A stretch of 64,000 nucleotides of DNA from Oasisia sp. SBJ-2009. Taxonomy: Eukaryota > Annelida > Polychaeta > Sabellida > Siboglinidae. Position 1 is the stretch's first letter. Every line of letters begins with the position of its first letter. Where the stretch lies: positions 45,582,816-45,646,815 of the forward strand of contig OZ024860.1 of the NCBI GenBank assembly GCA_964017155.1, given 5' to 3'. This document shows positions 11,104-22,048 of the stretch, piece after piece. Under the pieces are notes generated by a model. That model saw only the letters and a program-made list of their open reading frames with translations, had not been told where the DNA came from and did no database searches. A program made the translations under genes and the position numbers.

Positions 11104-12018
11104 ATGCGAGTGTGCATGCTTGTGTGTGTGTGCGTATGTGTATGTTTGTATTTGTGCATGACTGCCATCAATTTATTTGGATCAGAACATTTCCAATTTT
11201 ACGTACACACATATTGATATTACTTTCTCTGGCAAGTAGTATGGTTCAATTCCAGGGCTTTAAGCAGGACCAAATTATTGCCAGTCACACATGTTTTGAT
11301 GGATGTTAACTGTAAAGCCAGTTTACAAACTTTAAAACATGTCTGATGACCTGAAATTGGCTACAAACAAACATGACACCATTTACATTCACTTCTAAAG
11401 TATAACTGACAATATCTATAGTTTTGGAAGACTTCATTTTTGATCCTGTAATTATTTACCCATCCACCAGACTTCTACTCTTCCACAATGGTTTTTACCC
11501 ATCCAAATGACGGGTGGATGGGTCTCTGCATAAAGCTATGCTCAATTCAAACAACTGAGTCTCTAAGTCACTGAAATAAAACTAAAATTTAATGACTCAG
11601 TTAACACACATAATGATGTTGGCAATTGTGGTATGAGTCTTTTTAAGTAAACAGGCAAACATTTGTGCCATTGTTGAAACAGGTTTTTAGTATGTAATTA
11701 TTTTGTTTGTTAATAGATTGTTGTGATGTCATCACTGGTGATGACATGGATTTGATGGAAACACATCTTGGAAGTAACTGGACGACGATTGCTCGCAAGC
11801 TTGGCTTTGAGGATGGTGAAATTGACATTATAAGAGAGGACTACCGCGGCAATCTACGAGAACAAATCCATCAGATGCTGCGACAGTGGAAAGAGAGAGA
11901 GGAAGCCAGGGCCACAGTTGGTGCACTGGCTAAGGCGATCTTCTCTGTGCCAGAATGTGCTGGTGTCCTCAAGTACCTGGAACGAACCCATCCAAGTGAC
12001 GGAGCTAAACCCAGTTGA
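6860..12018 (+). CDS. RHIM plus death-domain adaptor (IMD/RIPK1-like), three exons
   Basis: Predicted 167-residue protein from exons 6860-6920, 9827-9967 and 11717-12018, joined at phase-1 introns with canonical GT/AG ends. Residues 36-44 (VQIGNGNVM) fit the RHIM consensus [IV]-Q-[ILV]-G-x-x-N-x-[MLI], the amyloid-forming core of RIPK1, RIPK3, TRIF and ZBP1 and a relative of the Drosophila IMD motif. Residues ~74-157 form a death domain (LGSNWTTIARKLGF, then EIDIIREDY and LREQIHQMLRQWKERE). Residues 50-66 are a Lys/Pro-rich linker. There is no kinase domain, so it is an adaptor rather than a RIP kinase. Inferred role: cytoplasmic relay between death-domain receptors or adaptors and RHIM partners in NF-kB or cell-death signalling. 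A FADD- or IMD-type name would be a guess; no symbol is given. Confidence 0.85.
7050..7130 (+). repeat. dispersed repeat fragment
   Basis: The segment with GTCAGTTAATAGAAC and TGCCGAGTGCT is also found at about 62150-62185 and, more diverged, downstream of the micro-exons near 47100 and 54720. It is a dispersed element in intron 1 of the RHIM gene. Confidence 0.6.
7383..7540 (+). repeat. ~30 bp minisatellite
   Basis: About five imperfect copies of a unit built on GGAGACAAAGTGACCTGACA, with one expanded copy (~34 bp). It lies in intron 1 of the RHIM gene. Confidence 0.85.
8292..8916. mobile_element. hAT-type MITE
   Basis: 625 bp bounded by inverted CAGACATGG / CCATGTCTG with long subterminal inverted tracts of AAATACATTTGTATTTGAAA type. 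Flanking 8-mers GAAGTTAC and GTAGGTAC (6 of 8 identical) fit an old hAT 8 bp target duplication. No transposase. Confidence 0.8.
9010..9665. mobile_element. MITE with TAGCTAC-rich inverted ends
   Basis: Terminal inverted repeats consist of reiterated TTATAGCTACTTCCCG-type sequence (compare 9110-9130 with 9560-9585). The perfect 9 bp direct repeat CCTGCTTTC at 9001-9009 and 9666-9674 is the likely target duplication. Non-coding. Confidence 0.8.
9827..9967 (+). CDS. RHIM adaptor exon 2 (RHIM motif)
   Basis: Acceptor GGTTGCAG, 141 nt, donor GTACAA; phase 1 at both ends. It carries the whole RHIM core and the basic, Pro-rich linker. The symmetric phase means skipping would remove the RHIM but keep the death domain in frame. 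Confidence 0.85.
10032..10382. mobile_element. MITE with CCCAGCAAACAAGG ends
   Basis: 351 bp with inverted ends TATCCCAGCAAACAAGG and CCTTGTTTGCTGGGATA, and many internal CACGTG/CATGTG-like palindromes. It lies 65 bp downstream of exon 2 of the RHIM gene. Confidence 0.82.
11049..11102 (+). repeat. (GT)n microsatellite
   Basis: A pure GT run of about 27 repeats, followed by a degenerate GT-rich tail to about 11155. Confidence 0.97.
11250..11545 (+). repeat. dispersed repeat, inverted copy at 43.4-43.7 kb
   Basis: Shares, in opposite orientation, GCCAGTCACACATGTTTTG, the GTTTACAAACT segment and CCCATCCAAATGACGGGTGG with 43435-43665. A third trace (CTGGCAACAGTTTGATCC) lies near 8975. Likely a non-autonomous element. 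Confidence 0.7.
11717..12018 (+). CDS. RHIM adaptor exon 3 (death domain)
   Basis: Acceptor TTAATAG, then 99 further codons and TGA at 12016-12018. Encodes the complete six-helix death domain and a short tail ending GAKPS. Confidence 0.9.
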
Positions 12019-12860
12019 TATGGCACTATATGTAAGAGAATCTGATTAAGTGAGATATATATGACTTAGAACACACAAACCATTGATATTATATAATATC
12101 CTGTGCTTGTATTATACTATTTACCATGTGCATGAGGGTAGGGGTTCAGGTAAAATAATTATGGCAATTTATATATCTATAGGAAGGTAATATCATGAGA
12201 CATCAGTCACATCGCCCTGTTGAGTTAAGGATGGTACAGGGGGACCTCCCTCTCTAATAAGGTCACCCTTGGGACTGACAAAAACTGACGTGAAAGCAAA
12301 AAGGTGACAAGAACTGGTACTTGGTTTGTATAATTTGCTGTATATGGAAGTCATTTCGGACTATCTTGATTGCAGTGTAGCTGTATTACAGAGCCTGAGA
12401 GATGGCCACAAAACCAAGGTTGGCTGTAGTTGACTGTATTACTCTTGGCTGAATCAATTGTACATTATTATAGTGTGTTATTTTGTCAGTTGTGATTCTG
12501 ACCATGAGAATCATGTGGATACATGCACCTCATATCAAAGGACAGCCCCACGGAATCCAAATAACTACCAGTCAGTCCTTTCATTTGTAGTGGACTTTCT
12601 ACTAAATAATCCAACTTCCAGAACATTACATTTAATGTGAATTTTAATTGCTAAGGTGTCCATTTTACTTATAGTTGTTCTTGACGTTTTTGACCACTAT
12701 CATACCCCCGGTGCGCATTACGAACTGTCAGTAAAATAATGATTATGGGAGATTAACATTTTTGTATGATTTCCCTTAACTATTACAATGTTACCCAGTG
12801 ATGTAAGTGCCTCAAGATGAAGTTGTTTAAAATGAGAATAAAACAAGGCTGTTGCGGCTT
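12019..12860 (+). other. 3' UTR and poly(A) signal of the RHIM gene
   Basis: Follows the TGA of the death-domain exon. The first clear AATAAA is at 12837-12842, so a 3' UTR of roughly 850 nt is likely. No other gene feature is seen. Confidence 0.5.
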
Positions 12861-13156
12861 GGCACATGTTTCAACCTTTTGTGAAGGTTAACATGTAGAA
12901 AACTATGAATTGTGTGTTGTTAATTTTGATGGATTTTATTAAGATATTGTTTTCATTGTGTTGACTGCATTTATGTATTCATGAATGTGTTTGTGATGTC
13001 TTCGAAGGACTACCAAATCAGTACATGTACACCCATAATTATGTACTGTGCACATAAGTATAATCCTCCTCTTGTAGATATACACTGCATTTTGTATTGT
13101 AATGCACATATTTGATGGTTCATAGCAAGCCGTGACCCGTTGTGAAAGTCGTGCTG

Positions 13157-13197
<41 letters not shown>

Positions 13198-14320
13198 TAA
13201 TTTGCACGTAAATGAAAATCTTTCCGAATGCCATGTCACGATTTGGGGTTATTGAAATGCCACCTAGTGGTCAACTATGCATGAACCAGTCCTGTGAGTT
13301 CAACTCAATGTCTCCTAAGAACACTGTAATTGTTTTATATTAAATATATACATACATATATATATATATATATTTACGTCTCATGAAACAAGGCATGCAA
13401 TCCAAATGTAAAAAAATCATGTATTGCCTTTTTATTAATACACTGCTGTTTTTCATGAAATATGTAAAAGCATCTTTGTGTTTGTTTTCTATAATGACAT
13501 TTGCCATCATTATATAAATATGCTTACTTTTGGAGTGAATGTTTCCTGCCTGTGTCGACTTCTGTAAATATTTTACTCAGACAAATCATTGATCTATTGG
13601 AAAAACACAAGACGGGTTCACTCGATGCAGCATCGTCGCTTGAAACATGAAACGGCATCACTTTCAACTTGGTTGCATCATATTATTCATATAGACAGCA
13701 CGTCACCTGCGATTGTGTTGCAAGCAACCACAAATTATTACTTGCGATGCCATTGCAACGATAGAAAGGTCCCTGTTCCCTGCAATGTTGGAAGCGATTT
13801 CTACGTCATACAGAATCTGTCCAATCAATGGCTGCACTCTCCTAGCATGCCAGGGGTTGCTGCGGCTGATTATGTCAGTACCCCTGACACACCTCTAAGT
13901 TTGGGTCATGAGTGGGTCATTATATTCCACCAGTCATGGATCTGTCTTCAGATTGGGGCAGGTATTTGCACTGTCCCACAACAAACAGTAGCGGCTGGCA
14001 AAGTCAGCTGCTATAATGTTATAGTTTGTGACTCCGCTCACTTCCACAGTTTGCGGAGATGATCAGCCATGAGCCCTACTGTAGCACAGCGCGATGACCC
14101 CTGGGCCTGACTTGTGAGGATGATCTGGAATAGTTGAAAATGTAAACATCAATGGTTGAGCAGTGTAGCGTCGAATCTGTTTATCGACAACTCAGCAAAA
14201 GAGCAATTAATATGACGTATATGTGGCGTTTGAATGTAGGTGTTTGCATAAACAATGCAGACTAATGTAGGGGCTCTTGGAGGTATTTTTAATGTAGTGT
14301 TTAAGGCGAGTGGTCGGCAA
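12861..14320. other. intergenic, two TA microsatellites
   Basis: Contains TA runs at about 13159-13193 and 13345-13373. The remainder holds a long open frame at 13589-14062 with no recognisable protein character. I see no supported gene. Confidence 0.4.
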
Positions 14321-14384
14321 TTCTTCAGCAGACAACAGCAAACAACAGAGGGCTTCCTATGTGAGGGCTCTCTCTTAAGCTATG

Positions 14385-15235
14385 GTCCCATGGAGCCTGC
14401 GTTGGTAAATACGATGCAACGTCTACAATGGTAGAATCGTGTAACATCGCCGAGCCCATCCTGCGTCGACGTACGATTTTGTGGTCACGAAGGGTCATCA
14501 TAGGTTGGAAAATCATCTTTTGAAATGTTAAAAAAATGGTCAACGTCGTACGCCCGTCGTACGATGTCGTAGACCATCGTACGACCACGTAGATAACTTT
14601 CACCTGTCCACAGGTAAATGCCAGATATGTTTGATATCGTACGACGTTGTACGATATATAGTACGACGATCCTGCGTCCTCGTAGCTATTCTGCATGGGT
14701 ATATATAAACCCCAGCCATCACCTCATTATCATCAGGTCTCCCTCTGACACGGATGTTGTCTGGACAGGCCACGTCTTGGTCTTCATTTTCTTGGCTGGG
14801 CCGGCCACTATTGGCTCTTCATCAACGTCACTGTGTCCTTCACTCCGGTCAGGGTCTCCCCGGCTGTCTCCCTCCGTCTCGGCCTCTCCCTGCTTCATCA
14901 CATCTTGTTCTTCTGGCTCTTCCTGACACAACAGGTGTCAGCTGTCTCCCCTTGTCCTTGCTCTTGCCACCTTTTGGACCCATCTTCAAGTAGTTATGTA
15001 CTGAAAAGAAAGTGGAATTGACCTGAATTATATATACCATACTGCAATGACCCAGGACATCGTAGACCAACCTGCGATGTCATAGTCCGTTGTACGACCG
15101 TCATACTATGTCGTAGACCATCGTACGACCACGTGAGAACCGTGGGCCTATCGCATGATGGTCGTGCGACATCGTACAATGTCGTACGACGTCATCGTAC
15201 GATGGTCGTACTATAACGTGCGTCGTCATGTGATT
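14385..15235. mobile_element. CGTACGAC-rich repeat block, probable foldback element
   Basis: Two flanks dense in CGTACGAC, GTCGTACGA and TCGTAGACCATCGTACGACC surround a GC-richer core (14720-14990). Both flanks share the 20-mer GTCGTAGACCATCGTACGAC. The arrangement suggests a DNA element whose ends are made of a short reiterated palindrome. Exact ends and target duplication are not resolved. Confidence 0.6.
14722..14983 (-). pseudogene. short acidic ORF inside the CGTACGAC block, frameshifted
   Basis: ATG at 14983 begins MGPKGGKSKDKGRQLTP; after one frame change near 14935 the reading continues with a Glu/Asp-rich stretch (CQEEPEEQDVMKQGEAETEG), then PAKKMKTKTWPV and a stop. The composition is protein-like and differs from the flanks. 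It could be the N-terminus of a transposon protein or a captured exon; I do not recognise it. Confidence 0.4.
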
Positions 15236-15479
15236 GCAATAGTATGTAGATGACCCAGGGTCACGGCCAGACCGTCATACAATTTGTCACCCGACTGCGG
15301 GCAGCTGTCAATGACTGCGAGGACGCGGAGAACCAGATACGGCATGAAGTTATCTGTAAATGTCGCTCCGATTATTTACGCCGCAAAAAATAAGTTGCTT
15401 GAAGCCGGATATGGGTTAACGCTAGAATTCCTAGTTATCAAAGGGAAATGAATACCTCTGTTCGGCAAGCAGACAACCA

Positions 15480-16205
15480 TGAAGCTGGGTATGCTAATGG
15501 TTGGAGTTGACATTGCCGCGGTCGCTGAAACTTCACAACTGCTGAAACAGGAATACCCTGAAGTGTTTAGACTTTAGTAGCGCAGGCAATTAGATAAACA
15601 CCAAACATAGGACACCTATATCATTGGACATCGATCCTGTGGTGAAGGCGGTTGCTCAGCCGTCAATCTGAGACACAAGATGGTGCATGTTCCTGGAACA
15701 GAGAACATCGTTGATCTTCTATCACACTTGCTATATAGATGGCAAAGACGGACCACCAGAACACCAACACGAAGCCGAACAGTATGTTCTATTTGTGGCA
15801 ATCAATGCGACGCCGAGAGCAATGAACACTCGTGAGGTGGAAGAAGCATCAGCCACTGATGACGAACTACACAACGTGAGAAGAGCCCTCAAAATCGCTG
15901 CTTTGATGACTGCAAACCGTATCAACCAGTCGCTTGAGAGCTATGTGTCATTGGTCATTTGGTGTTACGCAGTACAGTACATGCCAAATTATGACCCCGG
16001 GCACTAGCCCTGGCACACGAAGGACACCTGGACATAGTTGACCATGCATAGTGGCCAGGAATGGACAAAGCAGCGGAGCGACACTGCAGATCCTGTCATG
16101 GTTGTCAGATAATGGCACGACCTAGCTGATCCATATGGACCATTGAAAGCGACGCCTTTCCTGGACGGACCATGGCGAGACATCGCTCTACACCTAATCC
16201 CATGC
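15480..16205 (+). pseudogene. Ty3/Gypsy pol remnant (RT linker, RNase H tail, integrase zinc finger)
   Basis: In order and in broken frames: LLKQEYPEVF, the usual protease-RT linker; HMVHVPGTENIVDLLSHL, the end of RNase H; AEQYVLFVAINATPRAMNTRE, the RNase H-integrase linker; then GHLDIVDHA...WPGMDKAAERHCRSCHGCQ, the HHCC finger of integrase. Most of RT is deleted. It abuts the next pseudogene in the same orientation. Confidence 0.75.
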
Positions 16206-16209
16206 TATA

Positions 16210-18910
16210 ATGGCTATCCCCACTTTGAAGTCGCTTGCCCACCAAACAGTTGCAGTTAGGAGAGCGTCGGAGGTCAATCACAGTTTCCTACAGGACATCC
16301 TTGCAAAGGAGGACTGCCCAGAGTTTCATGGTTACAACACGAAACTATGCAGGGAGCAGGGTCATCTTCCACAACCGAAGACGAAAGCCATCTACTTGCC
16401 CCTGATCGACATGAAGTCATCCGATCCAGATACGATGTTAACAGCTATGGTTAGAGTGCAGGAGTTTACATCGCAAACCAGTCAGACATTCAGCCTTTGA
16501 ACGTGCGACCAACAACTCTACCGGGTTGCAGTGCATGTATCTTGGGATCAGCCAGAAAGATTCAAAGACATGTACTTGCGTCTTGAGGGTATGCATGCTC
16601 TGATGAGTTTTGCTGGGGCTGTAGGTTCATTGATGGCTGAAAGCGGGCTATCTGATATCCTTTCCGAAGTGTTTGGAGGGGTTCCAAAGATGTTGAGTGG
16701 TAAGAAGTTCCCACAAGAGGTACGTGCCCTTCGGATGATGGCAGAGGAGGTAGTTCGGGGCCTGTTCATGGATCATCATTTTGAGAATACTGAAGACCTG
16801 ATGAAAGCCTTGGATTAGATTGCTAGTGAGAGCAGGACAGTGAAACTGTGGGTTGAGATCTTGATGAAGCCTGTATTGCTGATGATGACATAATATGTTA
16901 GGGCGGAACGCGAGGGTGACTGGCTTCTTCACCTAGCAACATTTTAAAAGATGCTTCCATACTACTTCGCTGCCGGTCATGTAAACTATGCACGGTATGG
17001 CTTGTACTACTTGCGTTCCATGGAGAAACTTCCCCCTCACGTAGAAAGACTTTTTCTAAAGGGACAACATGTAACCCGACATATTCAGGGCATATGGAAT
17101 GGTCTGTGGAGCGACCAGTTCATAGAATCCACCTTTATGAAGTACGGTCACAGTGTTGGCGGAATAATAGGAATCACGCTAAAGTCGAAAGCATTGAAGA
17201 TATGGGCGCTTAGCCGTCATATCTGCTGCAAGATAGAGTCTGACATGGGGGAGGTGAAAGAGGAGGAGACAGGTGCCACTAAGGTTCAACTGTATCACAA
17301 AGAGGAGTCCAAGGCAAGGATACAAGCTGATGCGAAGGACAGGGCTGGACTCCGTCGCAAACTTGACTATTGCATAGATCCTATGGATTCGAAGGAGCAT
17401 CCAGAAGGCAGCATTGTGAACATTGTTAGCGGGAAGCTATCCCCAGCATCTGTCAATGTAGAAAATGCTGTAATGATCGGAGAGACTATGTTGGAAGATT
17501 ACGAGAAGACATGGCCGGAAGGATTCAACAGCACCATCTCCAAGAAAGTGGACAAAATGGCGGCATCATGCAAATTTGTAAAGATTGGTGACTCTAAAGT
17601 CTACGATTTGAATGCAATCTACTCAAGGGTCATTGCATTGTTATCTAGTGACCGGGATGTCGACGTGAATGATGTATTTGCTTATGAGCTTGCACCTGTC
17701 CCAACTTCAATGTTCATGAAGGATGGAATGCGGATTTGTAAAGCTAAGTAAAAGCTTAAGAGGTCGCTCCAGATTGATGTTACGCGGAGGAATGCTGGTG
17801 ATGCAGATGCCACTGTCATAGATGGGTCAGCCCTTCTATGGACTGTACATTGGCCAGCAGATGGATCTGTTGCAGATTTCATCGTTAATGTCAAGAAACG
17901 GATAGCTTCATACCTGACCAACAGTGATGTCTACCTCATCTTTGACAGATACCATGAGTACAGCATCAAGTCCACTACGCGAGATGGCAGAGAGACCGGA
18001 ATTACTAGGAAACATCATCTGCTACGGACAACAAAGTTGCCTGCACAGAAGGTTGTTTTGTCTTCTGTTGAAAACAAGAAACAGCTGATCCGGATCCTAT
18101 GTGAAGAGCTGACAGAAGACAGGCTTTTACATCTGCGGAGTACGGGAGACCACAAGTTGGTTGTCACAGGGGAGGATCCTTGCCCCATCGAAGTGCAAAA
18201 CGAAGAGAGAAGGACCCGGTACTATCTGGAAACACATCAGGAAGAGGCTGACATCATCATTGTCCAACAAGTCTTGAAGTGTGTCGGAGAGGCCCAATCA
18301 ATTTCAGTGATTTCAGACGATACTGATGTTTTTGTTTTGCTACTGCATCACTACCAAATGGCAGGACTGGAAGTGCCACTGACTATGGAATCCCCAAGTA
18401 AAGAATGGGCGATACTGGATATCAAGTTGACACAGGCAAAGCATAAGGAAATTGTGACGAACCTTCTACCTGCGCATGCTATATCAGGATGCGACACAGT
18501 GGCATGTTACCTTGGCATTGGCAAAGGCAGAGTAATCAAACACCTGAAAGAAGGATGTGACTTATCAGCAATTGGCAATGTGGATGCACCCCTCCAGCAA
18601 GTGATAGATTAAGCCACTCGTTTTATTTCAGCGTGTTATGGCATGAAGGACAGCACAGACATGTCACACACTAGGCTTCTTGTATGGGGAATAAAGAATG
18701 GCAAAGGCCATTCGTCTTCTCCAAACTTGGCTTCTCTTCCACCAACGAGGGAGGCATTCACAGAAAATGTGAAGAGGGCCCATTTTCAGACAGTGTTGTG
18801 GCGTACTATCAATATTGACCGTAGGCAGCTGAAACCATAAGAATTTGGTTGGAAAATGGACACAGACATCAATTTACTGAGTTCGATCGGTTTACCAGAC
18901 GACACAAAAC
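16210..18910 (+). pseudogene. copy of a multicopy uncharacterised gene family, one frame with seven stops
   Basis: About 900 codons read in a single frame with in-frame stops at 16498, 16816, 16891, 16945, 17749, 18610 and 18838, yet I see no frameshift. Recognisable blocks include PLIDMKSSDPDTMLTAMV, DQQLYRVAV, GMHALMSFAGAVGSLM, LPYYFAAGHVNYARYGLYYL, WSDQFIESTFMKYGHSVGG, ELAPVPTSMF, DVYLIFDRYHEYS, ISVISDDTDVFVLLLHH and LPAHAISGCDTVACYLGIGK. I recall this family as repeated, unnamed proteins in many aquatic animals. The EAD and SDDTDV acidic clusters near the C-terminus resemble a PIN/FEN-type nuclease fold; that is inference. It follows a Gypsy integrase remnant, so it may travel with a retroelement. 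Confidence 0.65.
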
Positions 18911-19480
18911 CTGTTTGGTGATTTTGACCAAACTGAAGCACATTGTCGTGCACCCTACTACCAATACATGTTATAACACTGTCAGACCTGACTCTATTCA
19001 TCACCCAGAATGTGTCATTGATAAAAAAAAGTACGTTTGAGCATGGTAAAGTGGGTATAACATGGTACATTAACCCTCTGTTTGCGACAATGCATAAACT
19101 ACGTTATTGAATTTTTGTTTTTGTTTTATCTTAATAAATACGGCATGCAGAGCAATAATTGTGGGATATGAGTATATATATGTTTTAGGGTATTCTGATT
19201 TCAAATATATAATTTCTTTGCTCCTCCGGCATTTATTTCCGCCATTTTTAAAGATGGCGGTCGTCAATACAAATGTTACAATATATCAAACACTACATCA
19301 CCTAGAGCAATTATTTGGACGTAGTTGGACAGCTTGGTGGATAGCGATACCAACCATGTTATTGTCACCTTCAACAACATAAAAATTCGCACACATTTCA
19401 CCACATTTAAAGTGCTTCATTTCGTAGAAGGGCGTAGCTAATATACAGTGATTACCTGTTTGACCCACTGTTGACATTAG

Positions 19481-19735
19481 TTATAAGCTTGGGACGAGTT
19501 CAACGTCGTATATGATATGTTCCCTATTATCGCTCAATATACATGAGATCGAGCCCTTGGAGATGAGGACGCCGGCGTAGATTGGTTTCAATGCTCTTGT
19601 GAGTACTAAGACTGTCCCAGTTGTAATGATACGATACCTTCCCTTCATCAACGCCTCGCCATCTGATATGTCTACCATTTTTACAACTTTGTTGAAGCTA
19701 GTGCGCATATCTGAGGAGTTGGGGCAGCACCACAT
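19481..19735 (-). CDS. unrecognised 84-codon open frame
   Basis: A continuous minus-strand frame with reasonable protein composition (VKMVDISDGEALMKGRYRI, then ISKGSISCILSDNREHIIYD). No splice context or family recognised. It may be another transposon fragment. Confidence 0.2.
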   Translation of the reverse strand: MWCCPNSSDMRTSFNKVVKMVDISDGEALMKGRYRIITTGTVLVLTRALKPIYAGVLISKGSISCILSDNREHIIYDVELVPSL

Positions 19736-19759
19736 ACTCGTTACAGCAGACCTTGCAAT

Positions 19760-20175
19760 CTACAGCAAGGTACAATAGATTCTGTGGAGCAGACCGGAAC
19801 CACTGGTGGGCAAAGTGACGATGAAGCTGGGAGCATTGCATCTGATAATGGCTTTCCTGGCAAGCATTGGTAAGATATTCGGAGATGGTGGACTTAAGAA
19901 CATCCTAACTTCATCAGATGTATACAAGGAAAACAGTGTGCCCGTGCAATCCAAGGCACATGAAGCTCTGTCGCAGATGTTCCTGACTTCAGCTGAAGCC
20001 TTTGCCATCATAAACAGTTTGCAATGGCTGACCAATGAAACCAAGCATCTAATACGAGATCTGGAGTAGTCCTTCGGATCAAAAGATGCAACTGCCTGTG
20101 CTACCGTTTGCCAGAAAGCTGAGGACGCAATTCCCCAGTCCGTATTGGATACGATCACTCGCTTTCAAAAAGAAG
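19760..20175 (+). pseudogene. second fragment related to the 16-19 kb family
   Basis: Encodes LGALHLIMAFLASIGKIFGDGGLKNIL, parallel to GMHALMSFAGAVGSLMAESGLSDIL in the larger pseudogene but clearly a different subfamily. Only a few hundred bases remain. Confidence 0.5.
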
Positions 20176-20442
20176 GGCGATAGAACTCAGCAACATTTGC
20201 ATACTGGGATAGCTTCCTTGAGTCTGGTAACATACTACTTCGACTCTTACGAGCAGACAGGGAGGCAAATTTCATAATGCACATACAAGCTGTGATAGAA
20301 ACTGTCCTCTATTTCGTCCTAGCTTGCTGGGCGAATTAACTATTACCGATACACCCCAGTGTACATCGCAGAGATGAAGCAACTGGAAGAAAGAGAACCA
20401 CTGATGTATCGCCACATGATGTCTGAGTAAACTGTTTCCTTA

Positions 20443-20720
20443 CCCTTACAAAAAAGTGCCAATGATATACCATTGAATACCATTGAATACCACTGAATAC
20501 CATTGAGTACCATTGGACCATTCAATTATATTTCAGCAGGACTCAGTGGTACTCTCAACGGTAATTTAAGATACCATTCAATACCAGTGAACGGTACACA
20601 GAATACAAAATATCATTAAAAAAACCATTCAGATACCATTCAGATACCATTCAAATACCATTGGCCATTATACCCCCTAGTACCATTCAATGGTATTTGA
20701 ATGGTATTTTTGTGTAAGGG
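20443..20720. mobile_element. Tc1/mariner-like MITE
   Basis: 278 bp bounded by inverted CCCTTACA / TGTAAGGG and flanked by TA on both sides. The interior is reiterated ATACCATTGAATACCATT-type sequence on both arms. Confidence 0.82.
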
Positions 20721-20884
20721 TATGTCTAACGCGCTAGTCTACGATTATATAAAGTGTCTTTCTACATGTCTAGTAGCCAGTACAAGTACCCAGTACATTG
20801 ATTATATAATTATATAATTAATATGATTAAATATTAAAAGCTAAGCAGTGCATTATGATTGTATATGATTAAATATTAAAAGCT

Positions 20885-21184
20885 AAGCGGTAATTCTTTA
20901 CAATCTGGAGTAATAGTCAACAATGCCAATGTACACTTTCCCATGGAGTTCAAAGAGATCTACTCCGACTGTCTCCCACGGAGGAGAGGGGAAGGAAGCT
21001 GACATTAAAGTCTCCTTTGGCTCTGGCCGTACCTTCGCACAGTACCTTGGCTCGAGAGCGACACTTTGAGAGGTGTCCCTCTTAGATAACTTTCAAAGTG
21101 TCGAGTCGCATGCAACGCGGCATGACTATGCGCTCATCGAAGGGCAGTAGGTCATTGATAATAGCGAGATGGTTTCTGCTCTCC
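20885..21184 (-). pseudogene. Gypsy integrase N-terminal part
   Basis: Continues directly from RNase H across the insertion: NHLAIINDLLPFDERIVMP, then in a shifted frame PPWETVGVDLFELHGKVYIG and IVDYYSRL, the first catalytic Asp block of a Gypsy integrase. The rest is lost. Confidence 0.75.
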
Positions 21185-22039
21185 TAGTCTCGCTTAACCG
21201 ACTGTCGGTCGGCTGCGGAACTACGCCGAGAAGACAGTCTGGTACCATTTATGGCTTTTGCTTGGTATCCGCGTGATCTATACAGAGCTGTCACCTCACG
21301 GACACTGCCCTAATATATATTTTTATAAACAACTTCAAATTTGTATTTCTATTTATTTTGTGTTAATATAAGTTTTATTCTGAATAGTTTTTATAATACA
21401 GCATTATTTGATAAAAAAAAGGTATCCTTATTTAATCGGTATGCTATCCATATGGGGCTAGACAATGCTGCCACCTCACGGATACTGGTTAATCCTGCCG
21501 TAATTCTTATGTTATAAACGACTGTAAATATGAATTTTTACTTACTTTTGTGTTAATATAAGTTCAATGTTGAATACTTTTTGTCGCAGGGTGTTAACTG
21601 CTTGCTTGTGTAATGTAGTCCGTGTATAAGTACGCCATTGTACCCGTATATAAGCTGCTGCACGCGGGTGCAGCAGCCCTTCGCTTCGTATACTGGAACT
21701 TGAACATGACGTATTGTCCGACTTGGTGGTATGGCGCAGCCACGCCTATAATTCGTGGCCAGACTGAACGATGCTCAAGTTGGATGCAATAAACACATGC
21801 AGGTAATAAACCACACGTGTCTTGCGTCCTTCCACATTTTCATATGATATTATTATCTTGTAAAAGTATATCGTTATTTTAATTTTAATTTCCTAGTTGG
21901 CCTGAGAGCCAATCAGCGTCTCTACCCTAATCTGGGGTAAGGCTACCCGGATGTAGAAACTTAAGCCCATTAATGTCCCAGGCGGAGTTGAGGGGCTTAA
22001 AAGTGCTGCCACCTCACGGAGTCTGGGTAACCGTGGCTA
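21185..22039 (-). mobile_element. DNA transposon family X, copy 2, with 9 bp target duplication
   Basis: 855 bp inserted in the Gypsy element. Perfect 9 bp direct repeats CTGCTCTCC (21176-21184 and 22040-22048) flank weakly matching inverted ends, TAGTCTCGCTTAACC and, reversed, TAGCCACGGTTACCC. Gypsy coding sequence resumes exactly on either side. A 9 bp duplication fits a MULE-like origin, but no transposase is present. Internally it repeats the GTGAGGTGGCAGCA box. Confidence 0.85.
21582..21836 (+). mobile_element. solo LTR nested in family X
   Basis: 255 bp, TG...CA ends, 4 bp target duplication TTTT (21578-21581, 21837-21840). The copy of family X near 41630 shows the empty site (TACTTTTCAT). 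Contains a GTATATAAG TATA box and AATAAA signals, as expected of an LTR. Confidence 0.88.
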
Positions 22040-22048
22040 CTGCTCTCC

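Noticed and set aside
13589..14062. 157-codon open frame
   Set aside because: No family resemblance or splice signals; the composition looks random.
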